Positions 29,669 through 37,061 of a DNA stretch of 64,000 bases are shown piece after piece. A program made the position numbers and the translations under genes. Below the pieces are notes generated by a model, which was not told the DNA's origin, made no database searches, and saw only the letters and a list, made by a program, of their open reading frames with translations. The stretch's first letter is position 1; each line of letters begins with the position of its first letter. This stretch comes from JAFECT01 sp035551675 (GTDB lineage Bacteria; Pseudomonadota; Alphaproteobacteria; Caulobacterales; Caulobacteraceae), in contig DASZMV010000082.1 in the NCBI GenBank assembly GCA_035551675.1, positions 1 to 64,000 on the forward strand, written 5' to 3'.

Positions 29669-29743
29669 GGTCGGGCGTTCTTGCGCTCATTCGACCGACA
29701 GGAAATCTCGAATAGTCTTTCGCGACATATAGGTAGACGAGCC

Positions 29744-30139
29744 ATGCTGAGTGAACGCGCTAGCCCTGCGACGAACGGCTGGGCCTACGCTGCCTGGACA
29801 CTTGGGCTGTACGCTGTTTTTGGGGCTTCTTGGTTTCCACCATTTGGGCTTGCGATCTTCATCGCCTGGCTGCCTGTCGTCTGGATCGTGAATTACCGAC
29901 GGGGCCGGGCGATCGCTCGGCCGAAGACGGGATTAGCGGCGTCATTCGGAGCGTCGTTGATGAGCCTCCCATTACACGGCGTGATACTGCTCGGCCCCAT
30001 CAAAGAACCCTGGACTTGGATCTCGGACGTCATTGGCTTCAGCTTCGTCTTGGGTTTCGGAGTTTGGACGTTTGCAGCCACTATTCTGGCGACAAACAAG
30101 AGCTTTGGGGACGTGTTGATGTGGTCGCCTCCAAAGTGA
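29744..30139 (+). CDS. Hypothetical membrane protein
   Basis: An ATG at 29744 (a weak AGG site upstream) gives 131 residues; the longer frame from 29681 adds a charged leader that looks noncoding. Four hydrophobic segments can be seen: about 10-28 (W-T-L-G-L-Y-A-V-F-G), 30-46, 62-82 and 93-115. The product resembles small four-helix membrane proteins of unknown function. The gene is lower in G+C than its neighbours, which may mean recent acquisition. It sits between ubiG and a palindromic repeat element. No family recognised. Confidence 0.55.
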   Translation: MLSERASPATNGWAYAAWTLGLYAVFGASWFPPFGLAIFIAWLPVVWIVNYRRGRAIARPKTGLAASFGASLMSLPLHGVILLGPIKEPWTWISDVIGFSFVLGFGVWTFAATILATNKSFGDVLMWSPPK

Positions 30140-30217
30140 GCATTCGGTTCATAGCCCGCAACGCCTGTAACGGACACAGCCCGGCAAGAACGGGCCACGC
30201 CTCCTTCCCCCTTCTCT

Positions 30218-30424
30218 CGTCATCCCGGCCGTAGCGCTCGCAGAGCGCGGAGAGCCGGGACCCAGCAGTTCCAACCTGAACGCATCGAGCTACGGTTGCT
30301 GCATCCACGACTCTTGCAGTGAGCTTAGCTCGCTTTCCCGTCGGCGGCGTGCAGACGATCGCAACTTTGAGGTTGAAGCTGCTGGGTCCCGGCTCTCCGC
30401 GCGAGCGCTCTGGTCGGGATGACG
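30218..30424. repeat. Long inverted-repeat element in a convergent junction
   Basis: A perfect 24-bp arm at 30245-30268 (core GAGAGCCGGGACCCAGCAG) is matched exactly by its complement at 30379-30402. The similarity extends outward to CGTCATCCCGGCC (30218-30230) against GGTCGGGATGACG (30412-30424), so each arm is about 45-50 bases with a few mismatches. The 110-base middle part has no frame. The outer CGTCATCCCG/CGGGATGACG signature is typical of dispersed intergenic palindromes in alphaproteobacteria. It occupies most of the 294-base gap between two convergent genes. Confidence 0.85.
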
Positions 30425-30433
30425 GAGGTGGAA

Positions 30434-30868
30434 TTACTTATTTGCAGCAGGCCGCCGCTGGATCTCCTCCAGCGCCAGATAGCCCACCACCACCACATAG
30501 AAGATGATCGCGCCGGGGAGCTGGCCGATGCTGATCTGGTGCAGGGCGGCGATCAGCAACACACCGAGCATGGCGCCGAAGCCCATTTGTCGCAGACCCG
30601 GAATGAACCAGAGGATCGCCGCCGCCAGCTCGGCGCCGCCGACGATGCGTTCGGGCCAGGTGGCGTAGCGGGTGAACAGAAGCGCGATCACGCCTTGGCC
30701 GCCGAGCCATCCGGCGGTGAACATCAAGAGCATCTCGCGCGCCGTGAAGCTCTTCAGGATGTCGCCCATGGTGGGTTCGGGCGGCGGTGTGGGCTGAGAG
30801 GCGGGCTGCGACGCGGGCGGGGTCGGCGGCACCGCGGTCACACCGCCGTCGTCGCTCCGCTCACGCAT
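30434..30868 (-). CDS. DoxX-like small membrane protein
   Basis: Starting at the ATG at 30868 yields 144 residues: a Pro/Ser-rich, probably disordered N-terminus (about 1-33) and four membrane segments (about 45-62, 70-88, 90-108 and 112-133) with G-G-A-E-L-A-A-A-I-L-W and I-P-G-L-R-Q-M-G between helices. The layout resembles the DoxX/DoxD four-helix family, but similarity is weak. An internal ATG at 30769 would remove the Pro-rich part. It lies 23 bases after the DUF1178 gene and is the last member of the comF-grxC-nitrilase-DUF1178 run. Confidence 0.55.
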   Translation of the reverse strand: MRERSDDGGVTAVPPTPPASQPASQPTPPPEPTMGDILKSFTAREMLLMFTAGWLGGQGVIALLFTRYATWPERIVGGAELAAAILWFIPGLRQMGFGAMLGVLLIAALHQISIGQLPGAIIFYVVVVGYLALEEIQRRPAANK

Positions 30869-30891
30869 GGGAGGCCAGAGCCCGCGGCGTT

Positions 30892-31332
30892 TCAATTGAC
30901 CTGTTTCCTCGGCCGCGGCGAGGCGGCGGGCGGGAGCGGCGCCACCGCGATACCGTCTTCCTTCAGGTCGCGCACCTCTTTCGGCGTGGCTTCGCCGTAG
31001 ATGCCGCGATTTTCCGCGTCGCCGTCGTGGATGGCGCGCGCCTCCTTGGCGAACGCGTCGCCGACGTAGTCGAAGTTCTCCTCGACGTGCGCGCGCACCT
31101 GTTTCATCGCCTCCATCACCATGGTCTGCGACGGATCGGCCGGCGCGTCGGTCAGCGAGCCCATTTTCGCGCCGTGCACCGCGGGCGCCATGATCGCCTT
31201 TCGCACCTGATGCGAGGCGCAGAACGGACATTCGACCAGGCCGCGCTTGGCCTGCGCGTCATAGTCGTCCGACGAGCCGAACCAGGCTTCGAAGTCGTGA
31301 TCGTGCTCACAAAGAAGGTTGTAACGGATCAC
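30892..31332 (-). CDS. DUF1178 protein
   Basis: The N-terminus M-I-R-Y-N-L-L-C-E-H-D-H-D-F-E-A-W-F, followed by C-P-F-C-A-S near residue 36, is the DUF1178 signature: a small cytoplasmic protein with a Cys/His set that could bind zinc. The remaining 100 residues are predicted helical and end in a Pro/Arg-rich tail. Function is unknown. Its start overlaps the nitrilase stop by four bases, indicating translational coupling; the comF-grxC-nitrilase-DUF1178 order recurs in alphaproteobacteria. Confidence 0.88.
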   Translation of the reverse strand: MIRYNLLCEHDHDFEAWFGSSDDYDAQAKRGLVECPFCASHQVRKAIMAPAVHGAKMGSLTDAPADPSQTMVMEAMKQVRAHVEENFDYVGDAFAKEARAIHDGDAENRGIYGEATPKEVRDLKEDGIAVAPLPPAASPRPRKQVN

Positions 31333-32168
31333 GGCCCGGCAAACTCCCGGTCGTGCTTCAACTGCTGGATGGCGTTGCGCGCCTTGGCGACCTCTGCGAA
31401 GTCGAGATCGGCGTAGAGCACGCCGGGTTCGTCGTGATCGAGCTTGGCGATCACCTCGCCCCAGGGCGCGACTACCAGGCTATGGCCATAGGTCTTGCGA
31501 CCGTCCTCGTGGGCGCCGCCTTGCGCGGGCGCCAGCACGAAGGCGCCGGTCTCGATGGCGCGGGCGCGCAGCATGATTTCCCAATGGGCCCGGCCGGTGG
31601 GGACGGTGAAAGCCGCGGGGACGCTGATCATATCGGCGCCGGCGCGGGCCAGCGCGCGGAACAGGTGGCCGAAGCGGACGTCGTAACAGACGGTCAGGCC
31701 GAGCTTGCCCCACGGCGTGTCGGCGACGACGGCGCGTTCACCCGGGCGGATGTTGTTGGACTCACGGTGGCTCTCGCCGGTGGGCAGGTCCACGTCATAG
31801 ACGTGCATCTTGTCATAGGTCGCTTTGATCTCGCCGTCGGGGCCGACCAGGATCGAGCGGTTGGCCGCGCGGGTTTCGTCGGCGTCCTCATGCAGGACGA
31901 TGGCCGAACCGATCAGCAACCACACCTTCAGCTCGCGCGCGAGGTCCGTCAGACCCTTGACCACGACGTCGTCGGCTTGGCGAACGATCGCCTTCCGACG
32001 AAACTCGCGCCGCTGTTCGAGCAGGTTTGTGCCTTCGGGCGTGAGGATGAACTGCGCGCCGCCCGCGACAGCTTCGCGGATCAGCGGCGTCACGTGTTCG
32101 AGCGCGGCGGCCTGGGTCGCGGGTGCGCGCGTCTGGATCAGGGCGATCTTGGCTGTGTTCGATGTCAT
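31329..32168 (-). CDS. Nit-family carbon-nitrogen hydrolase
   Basis: A nitrilase-superfamily amidase with the catalytic triad visible: Glu in T-P-E-G-T-N (near residue 43), Lys in Y-D-K-M-H-V-Y-D (near 111) and Cys in T-V-C-Y-D-V-R-F (near 146). It looks most like the Nit1/Nit2 group that removes deaminated glutathione or omega-amides, which would fit its place next to glutaredoxin; that substrate is an inference. I start it at the ATG at 32168 because the TTG at 32189 lies inside grxC. It is coupled to the DUF1178 gene by a four-base overlap. Confidence 0.9.
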   Translation of the reverse strand: MTSNTAKIALIQTRAPATQAAALEHVTPLIREAVAGGAQFILTPEGTNLLEQRREFRRKAIVRQADDVVVKGLTDLARELKVWLLIGSAIVLHEDADETRAANRSILVGPDGEIKATYDKMHVYDVDLPTGESHRESNNIRPGERAVVADTPWGKLGLTVCYDVRFGHLFRALARAGADMISVPAAFTVPTGRAHWEIMLRARAIETGAFVLAPAQGGAHEDGRKTYGHSLVVAPWGEVIAKLDHDEPGVLYADLDFAEVAKARNAIQQLKHDREFAGP

Positions 32169-32178
32169 TGAGACGCGC

Positions 32179-32436
32179 TCATGCGGCAAGCAGCTCGTCG
32201 AGCTTGCCCTCGCGTTCCAGCGCCATCAGCTCGTCGCAGCCGCCGACGTGGCGGTCACCCACGAAAATCTGGGGATAGGTCATCCGGCCGCCCGAGCGTT
32301 CCTGCATCTGTTTCCGCATTTCCGGGTCCATGGACGCGATGATCTCGTCGAAGTCGACCCCCTTCTCCTCGAACAGGGCCTTCGCGCGTTCGCAATAGCC
32401 ACAGAACGGACGGGTGTAGATGACGACCGGGGACAC
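32179..32436 (-). CDS. grxC: Glutaredoxin 3
   Basis: A GTG at 32436 with GAGAGG eight bases upstream gives the standard 85-residue glutaredoxin. The active-site dithiol is C-G-Y-C at residues 11-14 (T-R-P-F-C-G-Y-C), the cis-Pro region is T-Y-P-Q-I-F-V-G near 54, and G-G-C-D-E-L near 66 contacts glutathione. It reduces protein disulfides and ribonucleotide reductase at the expense of glutathione. It lies between comF and the nitrilase gene on the same strand. Confidence 0.95.
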   Translation of the reverse strand: MSPVVIYTRPFCGYCERAKALFEEKGVDFDEIIASMDPEMRKQMQERSGGRMTYPQIFVGDRHVGGCDELMALEREGKLDELLAA

Positions 32437-32473
32437 GCTCAAAGCCTCTCGAACTGGCGCTGTAACAGCGCCT

Positions 32474-33265
32474 TCATATAGTGAGGTCGGTTCGTGTCGA
32501 AACCCTTGCCGCGACAACCAGGTCCACCGCGCGGGCCCCGGCCTTCAGCAAGGCCTTGGCGCAGGCGTCGGCGGTGGAGCCGGTAGTGAGTACGTCGTCG
32601 ACCAGCAGAATCCGGCGGCCCTTCACCTGTTTCATCCGCGCCTGCGGCACGGCGAAGGCGCCCTGGACGTTGCGGCGACGGCCCGATCCGGACTTGGCGC
32701 CCTGGCTTTCGGTGCGCCGGCTGCGGACCAGGGCGTCGGCCAGGTACTCGATCCCGGCGCCGCGGGCGAGCGGGCGGGCGACCTCTGCGGCCTGGTTATA
32801 GCGGCGCTTGAGCAACCGCAGCGGATGCAGCGGGACCGGGGCGATGGCGTCGGCCTCGGCCAGGAGGTCGGGCGCGGCCCGGCTGATCCAGCGGGCGAAC
32901 AGGCCCGCCAGCTCGACCCGGTCGCCGTGCTTGAATTTCAGTACAAGCTCGCGCGAGGCGTCGTCGTAGAGACAGGCGGCCCGGGCGCGGGAGAAGGCAA
33001 AGGGCTTGGCCTGGCAGGCGGCGCAGCGCTCAGGGGTCTCGAACTCGAAGGGCGCGCCGCAGCCGTCGCAGACCGGCGCCTCCAGAAAGCGCACCTGGCT
33101 CCAGGCCTGGGCCGAATAGCCGGTTTCCAGCGCCGGTCCGCCGTCGAAATGGGCCGGCGGAAAGATCGCGTCCGCGCAGCCGCGAACCAGCGCCCGTACG
33201 CGCGCGCCGGGTTTCAACGCGCCGAGAACCGCGCCATGGTCCAGCCGCTTCAGCCGGGAAAGCAT
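32474..33265 (-). CDS. comF: ComF-family phosphoribosyltransferase-like protein
   Basis: The 263-residue product has an N-terminal zinc-finger region (C-D-G-C near residue 67 and C-A-A-C near 82) and a C-terminal PRTase fold with I-L-L-V-D-D-V-L-T-T-G-S-T near residue 227. That is the normal ComF/GntX layout; members act in DNA uptake or are of unknown role. A longer upstream extension of the frame is antisense to the methyltransferase gene and is rejected. With the ATG at 33265, the start codon shares the palindrome CATG with the divergent methyltransferase start. A later TTG start is possible. Confidence 0.88.
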   Translation of the reverse strand: MLSRLKRLDHGAVLGALKPGARVRALVRGCADAIFPPAHFDGGPALETGYSAQAWSQVRFLEAPVCDGCGAPFEFETPERCAACQAKPFAFSRARAACLYDDASRELVLKFKHGDRVELAGLFARWISRAAPDLLAEADAIAPVPLHPLRLLKRRYNQAAEVARPLARGAGIEYLADALVRSRRTESQGAKSGSGRRRNVQGAFAVPQARMKQVKGRRILLVDDVLTTGSTADACAKALLKAGARAVDLVVAARVSTRTDLTI

Positions 33266-34091
33266 GCCAGAGTCACCCAAGTCCCCACCCAAACTGTTCG
33301 ATCGCGCCCTGCACCGCCGCCGCCTCGACCGCGCTGCGCCGCGGTTCGCCGAGGCGGATTTCCTGAAGGTCCGCGCCTGCGAGGATGCGATCGACCGCAT
33401 CGCCAGCATAATGCGCAGCTTTCCGGTCGCGGTCGACCTCGGTGCGCGCGACGGGACCTTCGCCCGCCTGCTGGCGCAGAGTCCGGTCCGGGACCGGATC
33501 GGCCTGTTGATCGAGACGGACCTGTCGGCGGCGATGCTGGCCGGCCGGCCGGGCCCGCGGCTGGTGCTCGACGACGAACGCCTGCCGTTCAAGGACGCGA
33601 GCCTGGACCTGATCGTCTCGACCCTGTCGCTGCACTGGACCAACGACCTGCCGGGCGTATTCGTCCAGGCGCGCAGGGCCCTGAAGCCCGACGGGGTGTT
33701 CATCGCCTCGTTTCTGGGCGGCGGCACGCTCTATGAGTTGCGTCAGAGCCTGGTCGAAGCCGAGACCGAAATTCGCGGCGGCGCGGGGCCGCGGGTGTCG
33801 CCCTTCGCCGACGCGGAAGACGCGGCGGGCTTGCTCCAGCGGGCGGGATTCAAATTGCCGGTGGCGGACTTCGATCGGGTGAGCGTGCGCTACGCGCATC
33901 CGCTGGCGCTGATCGCAGACCTGCGCCGCATGGGCGAAACGAGCGTACTGTCGGATCGGGCTGGCGTCCTGAACCGTGCGGTGCTGGCGCGGGCGTTCGA
34001 GATCTATGGTGAACGGTTCGGTGCGAAGGAGAGTGTCGAGGCGACGTTCGAGATCGTCACCGCGACGGGGTGGGCGCCAGCGGCCGCTTGA
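33264..34091 (+). CDS. NDUFAF5/BioC-like SAM-dependent methyltransferase
   Basis: The N-terminus L-F-D-R-A-L-H-R-R-R-L-D-R-A-A is the signature of the NDUFAF5 (C20orf7) group, whose mitochondrial member hydroxylates an arginine of complex I subunit NDUFS7 during assembly. A methyltransferase fold is present: V-D-L-G-A-R-D-G-T-F near residue 57 (the usual Gly-rich loop with Ala-Arg) and S-L-H-W-T-N-D-L-P-G near 125. Length 275 aa fits. It is divergent from comF, and its start is preceded by GGGAA. The complex I assembly role is inferred from the family. Confidence 0.88.
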   Translation: MPESPKSPPKLFDRALHRRRLDRAAPRFAEADFLKVRACEDAIDRIASIMRSFPVAVDLGARDGTFARLLAQSPVRDRIGLLIETDLSAAMLAGRPGPRLVLDDERLPFKDASLDLIVSTLSLHWTNDLPGVFVQARRALKPDGVFIASFLGGGTLYELRQSLVEAETEIRGGAGPRVSPFADAEDAAGLLQRAGFKLPVADFDRVSVRYAHPLALIADLRRMGETSVLSDRAGVLNRAVLARAFEIYGERFGAKESVEATFEIVTATGWAPAAA

Positions 34092-34097
34092 GACCTT

Positions 34098-34274
34098 TTA
34101 GTGCGTGGCGCCGCCGATCGTGGAGCTGATCACGCCGTACATCGTGTTCATGCTCGTCCCGAAGGACGTGATCGCGCTCAACGCCACCAGGAAGATGAGC
34201 GCGACGATCAGGCCATACTCGATGGCCGTGGCGCCGTCTTCGTCCTTGGCGAACCGTCTAAAGACCTTCGACAC
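34098..34274 (-). CDS. Flp/Fap-type pilin (small, orphan)
   Basis: A 58-codon frame begins with GTG at 34274, preceded by GAGAGG, ten bases after the mutT stop. It reads M-S-K-V-F-R-R-F-A-K-D-E-D-G and then A-T-A-I-E-Y-G-L-I-V-A-L-I, the class III (type IVb) prepilin signature: a short basic leader, a cleavage Gly, Glu at +5 and Tyr at +6 of the mature part, then one hydrophobic helix. Total length matches Flp pilins. No tad/cpa secretion genes are nearby, so assembly would depend on a Tad machine elsewhere. It nearly touches the convergent methyltransferase stop. Confidence 0.93.
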   Translation of the reverse strand: MSKVFRRFAKDEDGATAIEYGLIVALIFLVALSAITSFGTSMNTMYGVISSTIGGATH

Positions 34275-34283
34275 GACGCCCTC

Positions 34284-34688
34284 TCACAAAAAGTCGCGCA
34301 GGAACGCGACAAGGGGTTCGTCCGCCGGGGGCATGGGATAGTCCGCGAGCCGGACCGGTTTCACCCACGCTACCGCCTGGTGCTCGCGCGGATTAACCAC
34401 GCCAGACCATCGACGACAGAGCCATAGTGGCATGAACAGGTGAAACGCTTCGTAAGCGAAGCTGGTAAACGCGAAAGGCGCCAGACAGCTTTCGACCACG
34501 TCGATGTCGAGCTCCTCGTTCAGCTCGCGGATCAAGGCCTGTTCAGGAGTTTCGCCCGCTTCGAGCTTGCCGCCGGGAAACTCCCAAAGACCGGCGAGCT
34601 GTTTACCTTCGGGCCGCTGCGCGATCAGGACGCGGCCATCGACGTCAACCAAGGCGGCCGCAACCACCATGACCAGCGGCTTGCTCAC
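34284..34688 (-). CDS. mutT: MutT-like 8-oxo-dGTP diphosphatase
   Basis: A Nudix hydrolase that cleans oxidised nucleotides from the pool. The Nudix box G-G-K-L-E-A-G-E-x7-R-E-L-N-E-E-L-D-I sits at about residues 39-61; the usual Gly before the last hydrophobic is Asp, a tolerated change. The protein (134 aa) has the short MutT form. The start is GTG, overlapping the permease stop by four bases (GTGA). Placement downstream of argJ is common, but here an ABC exporter pair is inserted between them. Confidence 0.9.
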   Translation of the reverse strand: MSKPLVMVVAAALVDVDGRVLIAQRPEGKQLAGLWEFPGGKLEAGETPEQALIRELNEELDIDVVESCLAPFAFTSFAYEAFHLFMPLWLCRRWSGVVNPREHQAVAWVKPVRLADYPMPPADEPLVAFLRDFL

Positions 34689-36274
34689 GCGAGCTCCAGA
34701 ACCTCGACGAAGGAGCGCACCGGTTTACGAATGGCGATCAGGATCACCACCGCGAGGAGCGCGGGGACCACCGCCCACCAGAGCTTAACCACCGCGAACC
34801 ATGTCGCCGAGGCCCAGCAGAAGCTGATGAAGGTTTCCGCCAGGGCGCCCAGCAGCGAACCCGAGCGACGCCGGCGCAGGTCCTTGCGCTTGGCGGGCTT
34901 CTCGAACCACAGCGCGATCAGACAGGCCGACAGCGCGGCCGAGGCGCAACCGATGGCGGTCACGATCCCCGCCCAGGGATGCAGATAGACCAGGCCCCCG
35001 AGCGGCCCGCCCAGGATGATGAAAACGGGCGTCATGGCGGCGGTCAATTTGGCGCGACGCAGGATGCTTTCCTTCGCCGGCGCCGAGGCGAGAAGTTCGG
35101 GCGCGTCTTCGGCCGAGACGGTGATCCAGGCCAGGGTGCCGGCGAGCTGGGTGGTGAGGAACACCAGCACCGCGCCGCTGCGCGCGATCCAGGTGTCGGG
35201 GCCGAACAGAAGGCCCGCGCCGCCGCCCATGAGCCAGGCGGTCGTGCGCATGCTGCCGCCGCGCAGGACCAGCGCCGCGATCGGAATGAGGTAAAGCACG
35301 CGCAACAGCACCTGGGAGAGGAGCGCGGGATCGCGCAGCAGGAGGCGGACCTCCTTGCGCACCATTGCGCCGTAGGGACCGCCCTCGAAGCCCCTGATCC
35401 CGCCCCGGGCGACCCTGCGGCCGCCGGCGCCGACGCCGGCCGCGGCCGCCGCATTCTGGGCGAAGCGGGCGCCGAGCCAACGCGTCACCAAGAGGAACAG
35501 CAACAGGCCGAAGGCGAACAATACGATGCCCGGGATCGGCTCGCACAGCACCGCGCGCGCGGGCAGCGACAGAATCTGGGTGTTGGCGAAGGGGCCCGAG
35601 CGCGAAAAGTCGAGGGCGCTCTTCCACAGGCCCTTGATCTGTTCGGGCGGCAGAATCCAACGCAGCTGCGAGGTCAGGAACAAGGCGGCGCCGATGACCG
35701 CCGCCATCACCTGCGACAGCGTCTTGGTGCGACGCGGGCCGATCACGCGGAACAGGGTCGTCGCAATCATCAGGCCGAGCGACGTCGCGATCAAAGCCAG
35801 TCCGATGAGGACGACGTAGATCAACAGCCACTTGGGATGGCCCATCGCCACCGCCGGCCCGATCACCGGCGTCGCCAGCAACATGAAGAAGGCCGACGAC
35901 ATGATCGCCATGCTGGCGCAGCGCACGGTCAGCACCCGATAGGGCGGCGTGGGCGAGGACAGCAGGAGATCGAGATCGCCGCGTTCGTAGAAGGCGAGCG
36001 CCGCGGAGCTGACGGTCGACGACATCATCAGCGTCAAGAGCAACAGGAGACCGCCGTCGAGACCGAGCGTCAGTTCGGGGCCGGGATCCTTGGGGATGAG
36101 TTTCAGCAACAGCGCAAACGGCCAGCCGAGGCCGAAGCCGATCACCGCCAGGGCTACGCCGAAGCCGATCAGGCGGCCGCGCGCGCCCTTCTGCTTGCCG
36201 CCCCAGCTGCGCCAGAACAAGCGAAGCTCGTTGCCCAGGAGTAAGAAGGTCGAAGCGCCGGAGGGGGTGCTCAT
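34685..36274 (-). CDS. ABC-2 type transporter permease
   Basis: A 529-residue integral membrane protein with about twelve hydrophobic segments arranged as two halves, beginning with a cytoplasmic basic stretch (residues 1-30) and the first helix near 35. A Gly/Ala/Arg-rich cytoplasmic loop lies in the middle (about 275-300). It is the membrane partner of the ATPase encoded 10 bases upstream. The large double-length permease with a sole ATPase is the layout of drug, antibiotic or lipid exporters; the substrate is unknown. The stop overlaps mutT. Confidence 0.85.
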   Translation of the reverse strand: MSTPSGASTFLLLGNELRLFWRSWGGKQKGARGRLIGFGVALAVIGFGLGWPFALLLKLIPKDPGPELTLGLDGGLLLLLTLMMSSTVSSAALAFYERGDLDLLLSSPTPPYRVLTVRCASMAIMSSAFFMLLATPVIGPAVAMGHPKWLLIYVVLIGLALIATSLGLMIATTLFRVIGPRRTKTLSQVMAAVIGAALFLTSQLRWILPPEQIKGLWKSALDFSRSGPFANTQILSLPARAVLCEPIPGIVLFAFGLLLFLLVTRWLGARFAQNAAAAAGVGAGGRRVARGGIRGFEGGPYGAMVRKEVRLLLRDPALLSQVLLRVLYLIPIAALVLRGGSMRTTAWLMGGGAGLLFGPDTWIARSGAVLVFLTTQLAGTLAWITVSAEDAPELLASAPAKESILRRAKLTAAMTPVFIILGGPLGGLVYLHPWAGIVTAIGCASAALSACLIALWFEKPAKRKDLRRRRSGSLLGALAETFISFCWASATWFAVVKLWWAVVPALLAVVILIAIRKPVRSFVEVLELA

Positions 36275-36284
36275 GCGATCGGGC

Positions 36285-37040
36285 TCACGGCGTCGGTTCG
36301 GCGGTGAGCCGCAGGAATACGTCCTCCAGGGAGGACTGATCCGCCCCCGTCTGATTACGCAACTCCTCGAGCGTGCCCTGGGCGAGCAGCTTGCCCCGCG
36401 CGATGATGCCGATCCGGTCGGCGATGCGCTCGGCGACTTCGAGAATGTGGGTGGTGAGGATAACGGTCGCGCCCGCGCGCGCGCGCTCCTGCAATAGATC
36501 CTTCACCTCGCGCGCCGCGGCGGCGTCGAGACCGGTCAGCGGTTCATCGAGGATCAAGAGTTTCGGCTCATGGATCAGGGCGCCGGCAAGCGAGGTCTTC
36601 TGCTTCATGCCGCGCGAGAAACCCTCGCAGCGCTGTTGCCGCTGGTCCCACAGATCGAGCCACTTCAGCAGGTCTTCCGTGCGCTTGCGCCCGACCTTGG
36701 GATCGACGCCCCACAGGCCCGCGACGAAGTCGAGATATTCCACCGGGGTGAGCTTGTCGTAGAGCAGAGGCTCGTCCGGCGCCCAGGCGGTGATCTGTTT
36801 CGCCGCGGAGGGGTCCTTCAGGGCGTCGATGCCGAACAGCTCGATCGTCCCGGCGTCGGGTTTCAGCAGGCCCGCGACCATGCGCAGCGTTGTGGTCTTG
36901 CCCGCGCCGTTGGGACCCAGGAGGGCGTAGAGCTCGCCCGCCCGCACATCGAGGTCGAGTTTATCGACCGCGATCTTGCCGCCGTAGGTCTTGCTAAGGC
37001 CGCGCAGCCTCAGCGCGTCCTGTTGTCCGTCCGGCGTCAT
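36285..37040 (-). CDS. ABC-2 transporter ATP-binding protein
   Basis: Walker A G-P-N-G-A-G-K-T-T is near residue 41, the signature is the F-S-R-G-M-K-Q-K variant near 142 and Walker B is L-L-I-L-D-E-P-L-T-G-L-D near 161. The F-S-x-G-M-x-Q form is typical of ABC-2 exporters. The C-terminal part (about 215-251) resembles the regulatory tail of such ATPases. It is the first of an ATPase-permease pair 21 bases after argJ, probably in one transcript with mutT and the pilin. Confidence 0.93.
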   Translation of the reverse strand: MTPDGQQDALRLRGLSKTYGGKIAVDKLDLDVRAGELYALLGPNGAGKTTTLRMVAGLLKPDAGTIELFGIDALKDPSAAKQITAWAPDEPLLYDKLTPVEYLDFVAGLWGVDPKVGRKRTEDLLKWLDLWDQRQQRCEGFSRGMKQKTSLAGALIHEPKLLILDEPLTGLDAAAAREVKDLLQERARAGATVILTTHILEVAERIADRIGIIARGKLLAQGTLEELRNQTGADQSSLEDVFLRLTAEPTP

Positions 37041-37061
37041 GAGTTCCCCAACTGTCAGGCG

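Noticed and set aside
30869..31233. Long N-terminal extension of the DoxX-like gene over DUF1178
   Set aside because: It would read through the DUF1178 gene in another frame and is Arg-rich shadow sequence; the membrane domain starts well inside.
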